DNA of 64,000 nt from Clostridium beijerinckii HUN142 (lineage in GTDB: Bacteria > Bacillota > Clostridia > Clostridiales > Clostridiaceae). The position numbers and the translations under genes were made by a program. Location: positions 22,876 through 86,875 of the forward strand of contig NZ_KK211336.1 in the NCBI RefSeq assembly GCF_000621745.1. Direction: 5' to 3'. Positions 42,908 through 51,643 of the stretch are shown here, in pieces (within the stretch, counting starts at the first letter, position 1; every line of letters begins with the position of its first letter). The notes below the pieces were generated by a model. It ran no database searches. It was not told the DNA's origin and was given only the letters and a program-made list of their open reading frames with translations.

Positions 42908-43431
42908 GTCATAATAAGCAGAGATTATATAAATAGTTGTAAAGAAAAATATTAATATTGAAATAATTTAAGTTACAAATTTTTAGACGAATCATTATGA
43001 AAAATTTGTTGGTTAAAGAAAAATAACTGTTAATGACCGTAAAGTATAGAAATATTTTAGACCAGCGGAATGTAAATTTAGTAAATTAGCTTAATAAAAT
43101 TAAGATTGTAATAAAGAAGTTTAATTGTTTCTTTAATATATTAAAGGAAAAGGAGAATCCTAATTAAGTAGTGATTCTCCTTTTTATATTAATTAATGTG
43201 TATGCTATTAGAGAGCATTTATGAATTTTAAAACTCTTGTGTAATAGTTTGTTAAGTGTGTTCTAAAAAGTTTAACTCATCAAAGTTTATTTTAAAATAT
43301 AAGAGAATAAAAAACGAATAATTTTGTGAAAAAATTATTTGTATTATTTAGAACTTATAGTATAGTAACTTAATCCTAAATTTTATGCGTACACAAGATT
43401 TAAGCATATCTTAAAAGTAGAATAGAAAATT
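42908..43431. terminator. Gene-free region with strong plus-strand terminator
   Basis: The terminator is AAAAGGAGAATC (43148-43159)/GATTCTCCTTTT (43173-43184), 240 bp after the wall protein. ACAAATTTTT/AAAAATTTGT (42975-43009) is a weaker hairpin. No gene is seen here. Confidence 0.75.
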
Positions 43432-44124
43432 TTAATAATTAAGTAGTAAATGTTCAAGTTCTTCAAAATTAGAGATTTCATAATTAGGCATTATATTTGA
43501 ATTATTTTCAAGTTTATTTGGATTATACCAACAGGTATCTATACCGAAATTTATTCCACCCTGTATATCAGAAGTTAAACTATCTCCAACCATTAGTACT
43601 GTATTTTTATTAGTATGATGTATATTTTTTAGAGCATGTTCAAATATTTCTGGATTGGGTTTTGATATTGATATTTCTTCGGAGATCACTACATCTTCAA
43701 AATATTTTGATATAATTGACTTTCTAATTCTATTTTCTTGTACAGATGTGAGGCCATTAGTAATTATGGAAAGTTTATAGTTTTTATTCAAACTTTTTAT
43801 AAGCTCTAGGCTGCCATCAAATAAAAAGGAGCATTTAGATAAGTTTTTTATATAAGACTTAGCAAACTCAACTTCATTAAAATAAATCTTAAGTTTGTCC
43901 GCAAATCTCTTAAATCTCTCTACTTTAAGTTTTTCCTGAGTAATTAAACCGTGTTCAAATTCTTTCCATATGGCAGTATTTATATCATGGTATATTTTTA
44001 AGTGATAGTTTTCATCGTAATGGATATTAAATTCGAGTATAGTATTTTTAAAGGCCTCTCTTTCAGATTTTTTGAAATCAAATAAAGTATCGTCTGCATC
44101 AAATAATATAACTTCATACTTCAT
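43432..44124 (-). CDS. YjjG-type HAD-family nucleotidase
   Basis: A 230-residue HAD hydrolase. Motif I is ILFDADDTLFDFKKSEREAF (nucleophile Asp9 in DADDTL), motif II SIITNGLTSVQENRI, motif III around SKPNPEIFEHAL (Lys), and motif IV MVGDSLTSDIQGGINFGI. The DDTLFDF opening and the S-x-x-x-A-F cap are characteristic of YjjG, a noncanonical pyrimidine nucleotidase with house-cleaning function. AGGACATATT with GGAGG precedes the ATG. Monocistronic and divergent from a Crp-family regulator. Confidence 0.85.
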   Translation of the reverse strand: MKYEVILFDADDTLFDFKKSEREAFKNTILEFNIHYDENYHLKIYHDINTAIWKEFEHGLITQEKLKVERFKRFADKLKIYFNEVEFAKSYIKNLSKCSFLFDGSLELIKSLNKNYKLSIITNGLTSVQENRIRKSIISKYFEDVVISEEISISKPNPEIFEHALKNIHHTNKNTVLMVGDSLTSDIQGGINFGIDTCWYNPNKLENNSNIMPNYEISNFEELEHLLLNY

Positions 44125-44253
44125 AATATGTCCTCCGTATAATTGTATTTAAGTTTGTAAAAATCAAAATATTATTTTGTTTACAATGTTATGTTAATAA
44201 AATAATATATTTATAGGAATTTGAAAATGACATAAGTCATGTTAGGAGAGTCT

Positions 44254-44943
44254 ATGAAAAAGATTTTAGATAATAAACTTTTAAATTATTATATAAAAAA
44301 GCATAATATACAAAATATATTTGATGATGAAATAATAAAATATTTTCAGCTTCATTTCTATGAAAAAGAAGAAGATATATTGAAATCAGAAGAAACACTT
44401 GAATATTATTATCTACTTGTAGATGGAAAAATTAAAGTATTTTATCCTTTTGAGAATGGTAAATCTATGCTTTTAAAATTTTATAGAGATTTTAATACTA
44501 TAGGAGATTTAGAACTTTTGAAAAATATTCCCATACTTTGTAATATTAATGCAGTAGAAGATACTTATTTGATAGGAATTCCATCAGATATATTAAGGAA
44601 GAACTATTTTGATAATACAAAATTTTTGCATCATTTAGTAGATTCTTTGAGTGAAAAACTTTATGCAACTATTAATAATAGCTCGTATAATTTTGTGTAT
44701 CCACTTAATAATAGATTAGCTAGTTATTTAGTAGAACATATAATGGATGAAAGTTACATAATTTTAAATTCGTCTTATTTAGAGATTGCTGAATTTCTAG
44801 GAACAACGTACAGGCATTTAAATAGAACTCTTAAAGAATTGGAATCACAGGGAATCATAAAGTGTGAAAATAAGAAGATAAATATACTAGATATGCAAAA
44901 ACTAAAGGAGCTTTCAAAAAACATTTATGTAAAATCTCTTTAA
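44254..44943 (+). CDS. Crp/Fnr family transcriptional regulator
   Basis: A 229-residue protein with an N-terminal cyclic-nucleotide-binding-like beta barrel (IIKYFQLHFYEKEEDILKSE, YYYLLVDGKIKVFYPFENGK, DFNTIGDLELLKN) and a C-terminal HTH_Crp (SSYLEIAEFLGTTYRHLNRT). It lacks the Cys cluster of Fnr and the cAMP-binding Arg, so its signal is unknown; layout resembles YeiL-like clostridial members. TAGGAGAG fits ATG 44254. A terminator follows at 45036. Confidence 0.85.
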   Translation: MKKILDNKLLNYYIKKHNIQNIFDDEIIKYFQLHFYEKEEDILKSEETLEYYYLLVDGKIKVFYPFENGKSMLLKFYRDFNTIGDLELLKNIPILCNINAVEDTYLIGIPSDILRKNYFDNTKFLHHLVDSLSEKLYATINNSSYNFVYPLNNRLASYLVEHIMDESYIILNSSYLEIAEFLGTTYRHLNRTLKELESQGIIKCENKKINILDMQKLKELSKNIYVKSL

Positions 44944-45214
44944 TATAAATATATCAAAAAGGGATGTCTATTAAGATCTGCAAAAGTCCAACTTAATAAA
45001 GTCGGCATCGTAGTAGAACAATATATATAAATAGAAAATACTTAGAGAAATAAAAACTCTAAGTATTTCTTATTGTTAAAGATGTATAAAAGTTTCAGGT
45101 TATAAAATCGGCTTGTTTCAATATTTTAAGTAACATGAAAAGTTAAAATTCTTGCCATGAAGTAAGTATTATGTAGCTATTTTGTAATTGTATAGACAGT
45201 CAGGTTTGAAATTA
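44944..45214 (+). terminator. Terminator in the gap after Crp-family gene
   Basis: AAATACTTAGAG (45036-45047)/CTCTAAGTATTT (45057-45068) followed by CTTATT. No gene in the rest. Confidence 0.7.
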
Positions 45215-45259
45215 TTTTACAACTATTTTGCAATTTCTTTGGAAGTTATGTTATATAAT
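45215..45259 (+). promoter_or_regulatory. Promoter of two-component system with TTTTACAACTA repeat
   Basis: TTTTACAACTATTTTGCAA (45215-45233) is an 11-bp direct repeat, followed by TATAAT at 45254-45259. The same repeat is found upstream of the 47692 gene. Confidence 0.55.
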
Positions 45260-45328
45260 GGACATGAAAGTTAAATTGAAGCATTTACTTTAAAATATAA
45301 AGTTAGTTAATTAGGGGGAAATACATAA

Positions 45329-45985
45329 TTGAAGATAAATATTTTGATTGTAGAAGATGATGAAGCTATATCTAATTTAATACGGATAAGTGTAGGGATG
45401 GCAGGTTACGAATGCAAACAGGTATATGATGGAATGGAGGCTTTTAACTTAATTAAACAAGAGTCTTTTGATCTTGTACTTATGGATATTATGCTGCCAG
45501 GTATAGACGGATTTGAATTAATGAAGAGGATAAAAAGTTTAAATATACCGGTAATATTTCTGACTGCTAAAAATGGACTAGTTGATAAAATAACTGGCTT
45601 AAAATCTGGTGCAGAAGATTATATTGTTAAACCATTTGAAACAGTTGAATTATTAGCAAGAATTGAAATAGTCTTAAGAAGATATTCTAAAAATAATAAT
45701 TGCATAGAATTTAAAAAACTAAAAATATATGAAGATGAGAGGATTATAAAAAAGGGAGATGAGACAATTGAGCTTACGTTAAAGGAATTTGAGCTCATAC
45801 TTTTGCTTGTGAAAAATAAAAATATGGCATTATCCAGGGAGTATTTATTAGAAAAAATTTGGGGATATGAGTATATGGGGGAGACCAGAACAATAGATAC
45901 TCATATACAAAAAATAAGAAAAAAGCTTGATCTTGCAGATAACATAAAAACTGTATATAAAATTGGATACAGGTTAGAGGAGTGA
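45329..45985 (+). CDS. OmpR/PhoB-type response regulator
   Basis: A 218-residue response regulator: receiver domain (ILIVEDDEAISNLI, acidic pair Asp10-Asp11; phospho-acceptor Asp53 in LVLMDIMLPGIDG; Lys in IVKPFE) and a C-terminal winged helix (LTLKEFELILLLVKNKNMAL, TRTIDTHIQKIRKKL). It starts at TTG 45329 with AGGGGGAA upstream. The sensor kinase gene starts 6 bp after its stop. A tandem repeat in its promoter, shared with a downstream gene, suggests autoregulation. Confidence 0.95.
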   Translation: MKINILIVEDDEAISNLIRISVGMAGYECKQVYDGMEAFNLIKQESFDLVLMDIMLPGIDGFELMKRIKSLNIPVIFLTAKNGLVDKITGLKSGAEDYIVKPFETVELLARIEIVLRRYSKNNNCIEFKKLKIYEDERIIKKGDETIELTLKEFELILLLVKNKNMALSREYLLEKIWGYEYMGETRTIDTHIQKIRKKLDLADNIKTVYKIGYRLEE

Positions 45986-45990
45986 AATAT

Positions 45991-47451
45991 ATGAAGTTAT
46001 GGCTTAAAATATATCTTTTTTCGTTACTATTGCTTGTATTCACTTTAAACATAGCCGGATTTATATTGATACAAAAACTTCATAATGATCTCCTAGAAAA
46101 AGAAGTTGATAAATGCCTTGCAGAACAAAAAATTGCAACTTCACAATTAAGCGTTAATTCTATATATATGCAGAAAATTTATTCAAATAATACCTATGAC
46201 ATAAATATATTGATTGGTACTTTAATGGATGAATATAATAGGGCTGCTAATAATGGAGCAGAACAGCATGGAGATGTAGAAATCTTGGATTCTAGGAATA
46301 ATATATTATTTTCAGACATGAGATTTCCTGTTTCAAATGAAAATGAGGAACTAGAAGATCTTTCGCCAGGAAAAACTAACTATATTATTAGGACAGTAGA
46401 TGGTAAACAGTATTTGTACGCTAGTAGCTTAGTTAATGTATATGACTATCCAATAAAAGTACACTATGCGAAAGATATTTCCAATATATATTCTGAAAAA
46501 ATAAATCAATATGCTCTTTTTATGAAATTAGATATTTTAATCTGTTCTCTTTTTGCTATATTTATGTTTTTTATAAGCAAATTAATAACAAAACCAATAA
46601 ATACATTAATAGCTTCGACTCAGAAAATATCTCTTGGTCAGTATTCAGAAAGGGTGAAAATTAAATCAAGAGATGAATTTAGCGTGCTTTCGAATAATTT
46701 TAATCTTATGGCACAGACAATAGAAGATAAAATAAACGAACTTGAAACATCTAATATTGAGAAGGAAACCTTTATAAATAATCTGACTCATGAACTCAAG
46801 ACACCCTTAACTTCAATAATTGGATATGCAAATTTAATTAGAACATCAAAATATAATGAAGAGGTATTTGTTGAAGCTTCGGATTACATATATAAAGAAG
46901 GTAAAAGGCTTGAAAAGATGGCTTTTAAAATGATGGATTTAATTTATACAAAGACTCAAGAAATCGAGTTAATGCCTGAAAAAATATTTAGTATAATAAA
47001 CGAGGTTAGAAGATTGCTATCTAGTAAACTTAAAGATAAAAATATAGACTTAATTATTGAAGGAAAGGATTGTTTACTAGATATAGACAAGGATTTAATT
47101 ACTATGGCATTATCTAATCTAGTTGAAAATGCTATAAAAGCATCTAAAAATAATTCGAGAATATATATAAAAATATGCATTATTCAGAATAAAACTTACC
47201 TATCTGTAGTAGATTCAGGTTTGGGAATAGCTAAAGAACATTTAGATAAACTTTGGCAGCCATTTTATGTAGTTGATAAAGCTAGAAGTAGAAAAAATAA
47301 TGGAGCAGGAATTGGTCTTTCTATATGTAAAAAGATAGCAGAAGTTCACAATGCAGATATTAAAATAAATAGTGATTTAGGTACAGGAACAGAAGTTACT
47401 TTAATTTTTAATAATCCTGTTACTGAAATAAATGATAAGCTTGTTAATTAA
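45991..47451 (+). CDS. Membrane sensor histidine kinase
   Basis: A 486-residue kinase: TM1 (residues ~7-28), a ~145-residue external sensor region, TM2 (~172-193), HAMP (KLITKPINTLIASTQKISLG), HisKA with phospho-acceptor His267 (NNLTHELKTPLTSIIGYANL) and HATPase (NLVENAIKASKNNSR, DSGLGIAKEHL, GAGIGLSICKKIAE). GAGGAG fits ATG 45991; the in-frame GTG 45982 is inside that site. Cotranscribed with the OmpR-type regulator. Confidence 0.95.
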   Translation: MKLWLKIYLFSLLLLVFTLNIAGFILIQKLHNDLLEKEVDKCLAEQKIATSQLSVNSIYMQKIYSNNTYDINILIGTLMDEYNRAANNGAEQHGDVEILDSRNNILFSDMRFPVSNENEELEDLSPGKTNYIIRTVDGKQYLYASSLVNVYDYPIKVHYAKDISNIYSEKINQYALFMKLDILICSLFAIFMFFISKLITKPINTLIASTQKISLGQYSERVKIKSRDEFSVLSNNFNLMAQTIEDKINELETSNIEKETFINNLTHELKTPLTSIIGYANLIRTSKYNEEVFVEASDYIYKEGKRLEKMAFKMMDLIYTKTQEIELMPEKIFSIINEVRRLLSSKLKDKNIDLIIEGKDCLLDIDKDLITMALSNLVENAIKASKNNSRIYIKICIIQNKTYLSVVDSGLGIAKEHLDKLWQPFYVVDKARSRKNNGAGIGLSICKKIAEVHNADIKINSDLGTGTEVTLIFNNPVTEINDKLVN

Positions 47452-47579
47452 ACAGTATGAATTTAACTTAGGTGAATATTTTAGAAAAGTAGTTTTAGAT
47501 AGTTTGAAAGTAAAACAGCTTAAATAAAAATAGAGAGTTCAATAATGTTGATTGAGTTTATTGGTAAAGTATACGTGAA

Positions 47580-47604
47580 TTTACAACTATTTTACAACTA
47601 TAAT
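47580..47604 (+). promoter_or_regulatory. Tandem TTTACAACTAT repeats before exported protein gene
   Basis: Two perfect copies of TTTACAACTAT (47580-47590 and 47591-47601) run into TATAAT at 47599-47604. The 11-bp spacing matches OmpR-type direct repeats and the sequence matches that before the two-component operon. Confidence 0.65.
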
Positions 47605-47691
47605 AAACTTTTGGGACATTCAAATTTTATACTTAAAGAGTGGAGTAAGTACTTACGCACAATTAAAATAATGTATTATGGAGGGATTATT

Positions 47692-48537
47692 GTGCATTCT
47701 AAAAAAATAGTAGCAGTATTGTTAACAGTAGGAGTAGTAGCATCTACTTTTGCTATATTTAATCAAATTAATATGAAAGGAGCTTTTGCAGATACTATAA
47801 AACAAAATGTTGTCTACACTAAAGATGATGCCTCATCAGTATCTAAAGATGATGGAACAGGCCTAGTAATTGGTGATGAGAAGGAAGCTTATAGGCAGAA
47901 ATCTTTAGATATTTTAAAAGAGTATTTTAACATATCATCAGTTGAAGAAAATGAAGATTTTAAGTTTAGTGCAGATATATTAAATGAAAAAACTTTGGAT
48001 GCAATAAAGCCACTAGAAAAAAAAGATATACAAGATTCATATGATAAGAAAGAAATATCTAAGGAAGAATATGATAAGGAAATGGCTTTTGTTGAAGAAA
48101 ATGATAATGGACTTAAGGATAGGGTAGCAAAATTAAAGCACGGAATGGTTCAAGCAGGATGGGTTGGAATTAATGAAGATAAATGCTATATGTTTGATTT
48201 TAATGAAAATACAAAGGAAATAGATTATGTATTGATTAGTGAAGGTTATCTTGATGAATCCCAACCTAAGTTAACAATTTCCCAAGAACAATTAAAAGAT
48301 ACAGCTGAAGATTTTATTAAGCAGCATAAGCTAGGGGATATAGAAAAACCTAAATGTATACTTGTAGCAGGCGAAAATGGACATCGTCTTTTTTATCAAG
48401 ATGAAAATGATTCTTCTAAAAAAGTGGAGATATTTATTAATCCATATACAAGTAAGGTAGACGGTTTTTCGATAAAAGCATATGCAGATTTAGAATACAG
48501 TATAGAAATTAATGAAACTAGGCTTGGCACCAAATAG
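47692..48537 (+). CDS. Exported or membrane-anchored protein, likely target of the two-component system
   Basis: A 281-residue protein starting at GTG 47692 behind GGAGGG. An N-terminal hydrophobic segment (VAVLLTVGVVASTFAIFNQI) is a signal or anchor. The body is acidic and Lys-rich; the C-terminal third (ISQEQLKDTAEDFIKQHKLG, then GENGHRLFYQDEN, VEIFINPYTSKVDGFSIKAY) resembles PepSY/YcdB-like lobes. Preceded by the same repeat as the two-component promoter. Function unknown; a sensor partner or envelope-stress protein is possible. Confidence 0.7.
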   Translation: MHSKKIVAVLLTVGVVASTFAIFNQINMKGAFADTIKQNVVYTKDDASSVSKDDGTGLVIGDEKEAYRQKSLDILKEYFNISSVEENEDFKFSADILNEKTLDAIKPLEKKDIQDSYDKKEISKEEYDKEMAFVEENDNGLKDRVAKLKHGMVQAGWVGINEDKCYMFDFNENTKEIDYVLISEGYLDESQPKLTISQEQLKDTAEDFIKQHKLGDIEKPKCILVAGENGHRLFYQDENDSSKKVEIFINPYTSKVDGFSIKAYADLEYSIEINETRLGTK

Positions 48538-48544
48538 GAAAACC

Positions 48545-48655
48545 TTAAGCTACTAGTCCTAATTTGGAATTAATATATTCTGGAAAGTCATCAACACCAG
48601 TTTTAATGCTAGCAGGATATATAACTCTATTAGATTTAATTATTCCTATGCTGTG
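48545..48655 (-). pseudogene. C-terminal remnant of an unidentified gene
   Basis: One minus-strand frame is open for 36 codons to a TAA at 48545 and reads like protein (SIGIIKSNRVIYPASIKTGV, then DDFPEYINSKLGLVA), but a TAG bounds it upstream and no start exists. The body of the gene has been lost. I recall no family with certainty. Confidence 0.4.
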
Positions 48656-48877
48656 CTACCCGTGTACTGAAACGTGAAGCAAAATTTTTGCTAACGCATA
48701 CCATGAATCAATCAGCAGATAATTAGTTTAGGTAGCCGGAGTAAATTCACCAGTGATATACTAATGATCCCATGAGTATGAGCCTAGAAACCTTGAACAC
48801 GAAAAGAGAAATAGCCTATGCTAATTTCATTTGATAAATTATTATATTATCAAATGAAATTTGTACAGGCTATTTTA
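48651..48877 (+). ncRNA. Candidate structured noncoding RNA with own terminator
   Basis: A GC-richer, non-coding stretch with paired elements: GCTACC (48655-48660) with GGTAGC (48731-48736), CGTGT (48661-48665) with ACACG (48797-48801), AGCAAAA/TTTTGCT (48678-48692), ATACT/AGTAT (48758-48779), then a long terminator AATAGCCT...AATTTCATTTGATA/TATCAAATGAAATT...AGGCTATT (48810-48874) with TTTT. The long-range pairs nest and the T-ended hairpin marks a transcript end. It could be a known clostridial RNA such as the raiA motif; I could not check. Confidence 0.5.
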
Positions 48878-49019
48878 CATTTTATATGAGATTTGCAAAG
48901 ATAAATTTAAACTTTAATAAATTATTTTGATTTTGTATTATATGCATTTAAAGAATAAAGAAGAATCAACTCTAAGGGAGAAGGTTCTTCTTTATTTCAC
49001 TTATAGAAAAGTAATAGAA

Positions 49020-49361
49020 TTAAACACATTTGTTATCTAACTCTGGGTAGTATTTAACCGACCAAGATTCGATTTCCTTAATAATACTAGTAAGATCTTT
49101 TCCTTTATCAGTAAGTGAGTATTCAACCTTAGGTGGAATTTCAGCATAAACCTCTTTGCATACAAGTTCATCATTTTCTAATTCTTTAAGTTTTTCATTT
49201 AAGACTTTTTGGCTTATTCCGTTAGTCATTCGTTGAAGTTCTAGGAATCTTTTGGGTTCATCATATAAATGACATAATAAAACTGCCTTCCATTTTCCTC
49301 TTATAAAATCCATTGCAAAATCTAATAAGCACACATAACTTTTTCCGTTATAATTTACCAT
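49020..49361 (-). CDS. HxlR family transcriptional regulator
   Basis: A 113-residue HxlR regulator: SYVCLLDFAMDFIRGKWKAV with Cys11 in the redox-sensing position, RMTNGISQKVLNEKLKELEN and EVYAEIPPKVEYSLTDKGKD. In relatives such as HypR/YodB that Cys reacts with quinones or diamide and releases the operator. Divergent from a flavin oxidoreductase, whose promoter contains a CTTACT-AAAA-AGTAAG palindrome, so repression of that gene with induction by electrophiles is likely. GCGGGT precedes the ATG. Confidence 0.9.
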   Translation of the reverse strand: MVNYNGKSYVCLLDFAMDFIRGKWKAVLLCHLYDEPKRFLELQRMTNGISQKVLNEKLKELENDELVCKEVYAEIPPKVEYSLTDKGKDLTSIIKEIESWSVKYYPELDNKCV

Positions 49362-49709
49362 TCAGTTACCCGCTTTCGTTCTTTAATATTTAATAAATAT
49401 CACTAGATATTAGTATAAACAACCTATCTGATAATAGCAAATCAATCAACCATAAGGCAAGATTTATATGCAATGCTTAAGAATATATCACAGTATATTG
49501 GTTATTTTATCATGGGTTTTAGCATAAATTATATATTGCGAATTATAAATCAAGACTTTTTTATAAAAAATTTATTATGGGGTTGCATGCAGTTGATTCA
49601 ATAATTCTTACTAAAAAGTAAGTTACCTAACCAAAAAGTGCGTACTTGTTACTTGGATTACTGAGTTATATAATGACATCATGATTTTAAGATTATGGAG
49701 GTATGTATT
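49362..49709 (+). promoter_or_regulatory. HxlR operator and promoter of flavin oxidoreductase
   Basis: Perfect palindrome CTTACT-AAAA-AGTAAG at 49607-49622, and a promoter TTGTTA (49646-49651)-17 bp-TATAAT (49669-49674) in front of the oxidoreductase. Further AAGTA/TTACTT half-sites lie in between (49617-49654). The rest of the gap is featureless. Confidence 0.65.
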
Positions 49710-50345
49710 ATGAAAGTAGTTGCTTTTAATGGAAGTCCTAAAAAGAATGGAAATACTTACGAGGCAATAAAAGCTGTAGCAGAAGAATTAAAGAAAGAGA
49801 ATATAGATGTAGAGATAGTTCATGTTGGGAATAAGGTCATACGTGGATGTATGGCTTGTGGCGGATGTGCTAGAAATATGAACGAAAAGTGTGTTATGCA
49901 AAATGATGAAGTTAACGATTGGATTCAAAAAATGAAAGAAGCTGATGGAATTATTCTAGGTTCACCTGTTCATTATTCAGCTATAGCAGGAACTATGAAA
50001 TCATTTTTAGATCGTGCGTTTTATGTTACATCTGTAAATAATGGTATGCTTAGACACAAAGTAGGTGCAAGTGTTGTCGCAGTTAGAAGGTCTGGTGGAG
50101 TTCCAACATTTACTCAATTAAATAATTATCTTAATTATTCTGAGATGTTAATGCCAACATCAAATTATTGGAATGTAATTCACGGTACCGCACCAGGAGA
50201 AGCAGTGCAAGATGAAGAAGGAATGCAGATAATGAGAGTTTTAGGAAAGAACATGGCATGGTTATTAAAACTTGCTGATTCAGGGAAAGTTAATGTACAA
50301 GAAAGTAAAGGGGAAGAGAAAGTATTTACTAATTTTATAAGATAG
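49710..50345 (+). CDS. NAD(P)H-dependent flavodoxin-fold oxidoreductase
   Basis: A 211-residue flavin reductase-type protein (PF03358). Signatures: MKVVAFNGSPKKNGNTYEAI (FMN phosphate loop), GCMACGGCARN (two Cys, as in ISF-like/NADPH reductases), ADGIILGSPVHYSAIAGTMK, FLDRAFYVT. Reduces quinones or flavins with NAD(P)H; a detoxification role is likely from the divergent HxlR gene. TGGAGGT fits ATG 49710, five codons into the longer frame. Confidence 0.9.
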   Translation: MKVVAFNGSPKKNGNTYEAIKAVAEELKKENIDVEIVHVGNKVIRGCMACGGCARNMNEKCVMQNDEVNDWIQKMKEADGIILGSPVHYSAIAGTMKSFLDRAFYVTSVNNGMLRHKVGASVVAVRRSGGVPTFTQLNNYLNYSEMLMPTSNYWNVIHGTAPGEAVQDEEGMQIMRVLGKNMAWLLKLADSGKVNVQESKGEEKVFTNFIR

Positions 50346-50388
50346 AGTTTAATTCAATAAAATGGTATTTTAAAAGATATATATTTAT

Positions 50389-50429
50389 AAGAATAGGATG
50401 AATCACGGTACATCCTATTCTTATTTTTT
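50389..50429. terminator. Terminator between convergent genes
   Basis: AAGAATAGGATG/CATCCTATTCTT (12 bp) followed by ATTTTTT on the plus strand. Confidence 0.85.
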
Positions 50430-50444
50430 ATGCATATAAAATTA

Positions 50445-51419
50445 TTAGTTTAAACCTGTCCATAATTTATTTAAAAGAATATCATTGTAATCTTGATTAT
50501 ATTCCCAAAACATTGCACCACCAAGTCCTTTTGATTTTATATATTTAATTTTATAGTCAATTGATTCTTCATCCTCATAAGTGATAAATGAACTGTCATT
50601 TTTTAAGTAAGCAGCTGTTGCTTCATCATCCCAGTACCTAATCCAGCCATTTTTATTTATATAATTTTCAAGTAGATTTCCATATGAAAGATATTCATGG
50701 CCATAGTATCCATAAAAAGGAATACCTAAATTAATCTTCATAGAGGGAACACCGGCCTGCAAAAATATGTTTACTGATTCATCACAGCTAAAACCAGATC
50801 CATAGGGGGAAGAAGTTGGATAAAGATTTGCATTATGAGTATTATAACCAAAGTCATAAGTCATTAAATTTATATAATCGCAGATATTTACTATTTGATT
50901 AATTTCTACGTTATTAATGTAAAATTTATCTGCCCCAGCTGCAATACTGAGTATTTTATTCTTTCCAATTTTGTTACGTATAGATTTAAGTAAAAGCGTG
51001 AAATTTTCTTTATCTTTAGGATTACATTTAATTAGGTTACAAGAGCCGCTAACAGGATATTCCCAATCAAGGTCTATTCCATCTATGCCATAGGTATTTA
51101 CAATATCCAGGCAGTTATTTGCAAAAGTACTTCGTGAAGCTTCTGAATAGGCAGCATCAGAAAAACCTTCAGCTCCCCACCCACCTATTGAAAGGATAAC
51201 CATTAATTTTGGATTTTGAGATTTTAATGATACCAAATTCATTAAATTTTGATCATCGGGAATAAAAATTGAACTGTTTATAATACTTCCAAAAGCGTAA
51301 TTAATATGGGTTAATTTGTTCGGATTTACATTGGTTGTAGTTCCGTGTACATATCCTACTACTTTATATTTAACAGGATTAGGAGAATAAAATGAAGTTA
51401 TTCTTTTAATTTCTATCAA
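50445..51419 (-). CDS. Glycoside hydrolase family 18 protein
   Basis: A 324-residue chitinase-fold protein without signal peptide. The GH18 motifs are present: SIGGWG (residues ~87-92) and the catalytic DGIDLDWEYP (~113-122, Glu acid in D-x-x-D-x-D-x-E), then INLMTYDF and AMFWEYNQDYN. Substrates could be chitin, chitooligosaccharides or peptidoglycan; a spore or autolysin role is possible. The start is unsure: only TTG 51419 is available, and AAAGG lies almost directly against it. No signal peptide was found, so it may be intracellular or spore-associated. Confidence 0.85.
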   Translation of the reverse strand: MIEIKRITSFYSPNPVKYKVVGYVHGTTTNVNPNKLTHINYAFGSIINSSIFIPDDQNLMNLVSLKSQNPKLMVILSIGGWGAEGFSDAAYSEASRSTFANNCLDIVNTYGIDGIDLDWEYPVSGSCNLIKCNPKDKENFTLLLKSIRNKIGKNKILSIAAGADKFYINNVEINQIVNICDYINLMTYDFGYNTHNANLYPTSSPYGSGFSCDESVNIFLQAGVPSMKINLGIPFYGYYGHEYLSYGNLLENYINKNGWIRYWDDEATAAYLKNDSSFITYEDEESIDYKIKYIKSKGLGGAMFWEYNQDYNDILLNKLWTGLN

Positions 51420-51643
51420 TCCTTTCTAAATTATCATTACTTAAATATAATTATATTTAAGTATTCGCTACAGCTTTAAGATAGCCTGATATATTACTTA
51501 TACTTAATAAAAATATATGCTTGAGGTTTATACATGTAACTGTAAAGTTATACAATATACTCTAAAGATAGAACAATTACTTGTATTTATCTTGAATTTT
51601 TAGTAAACTACTTAAAAATAAAATTTAAGAGAGAAGGCATTAA

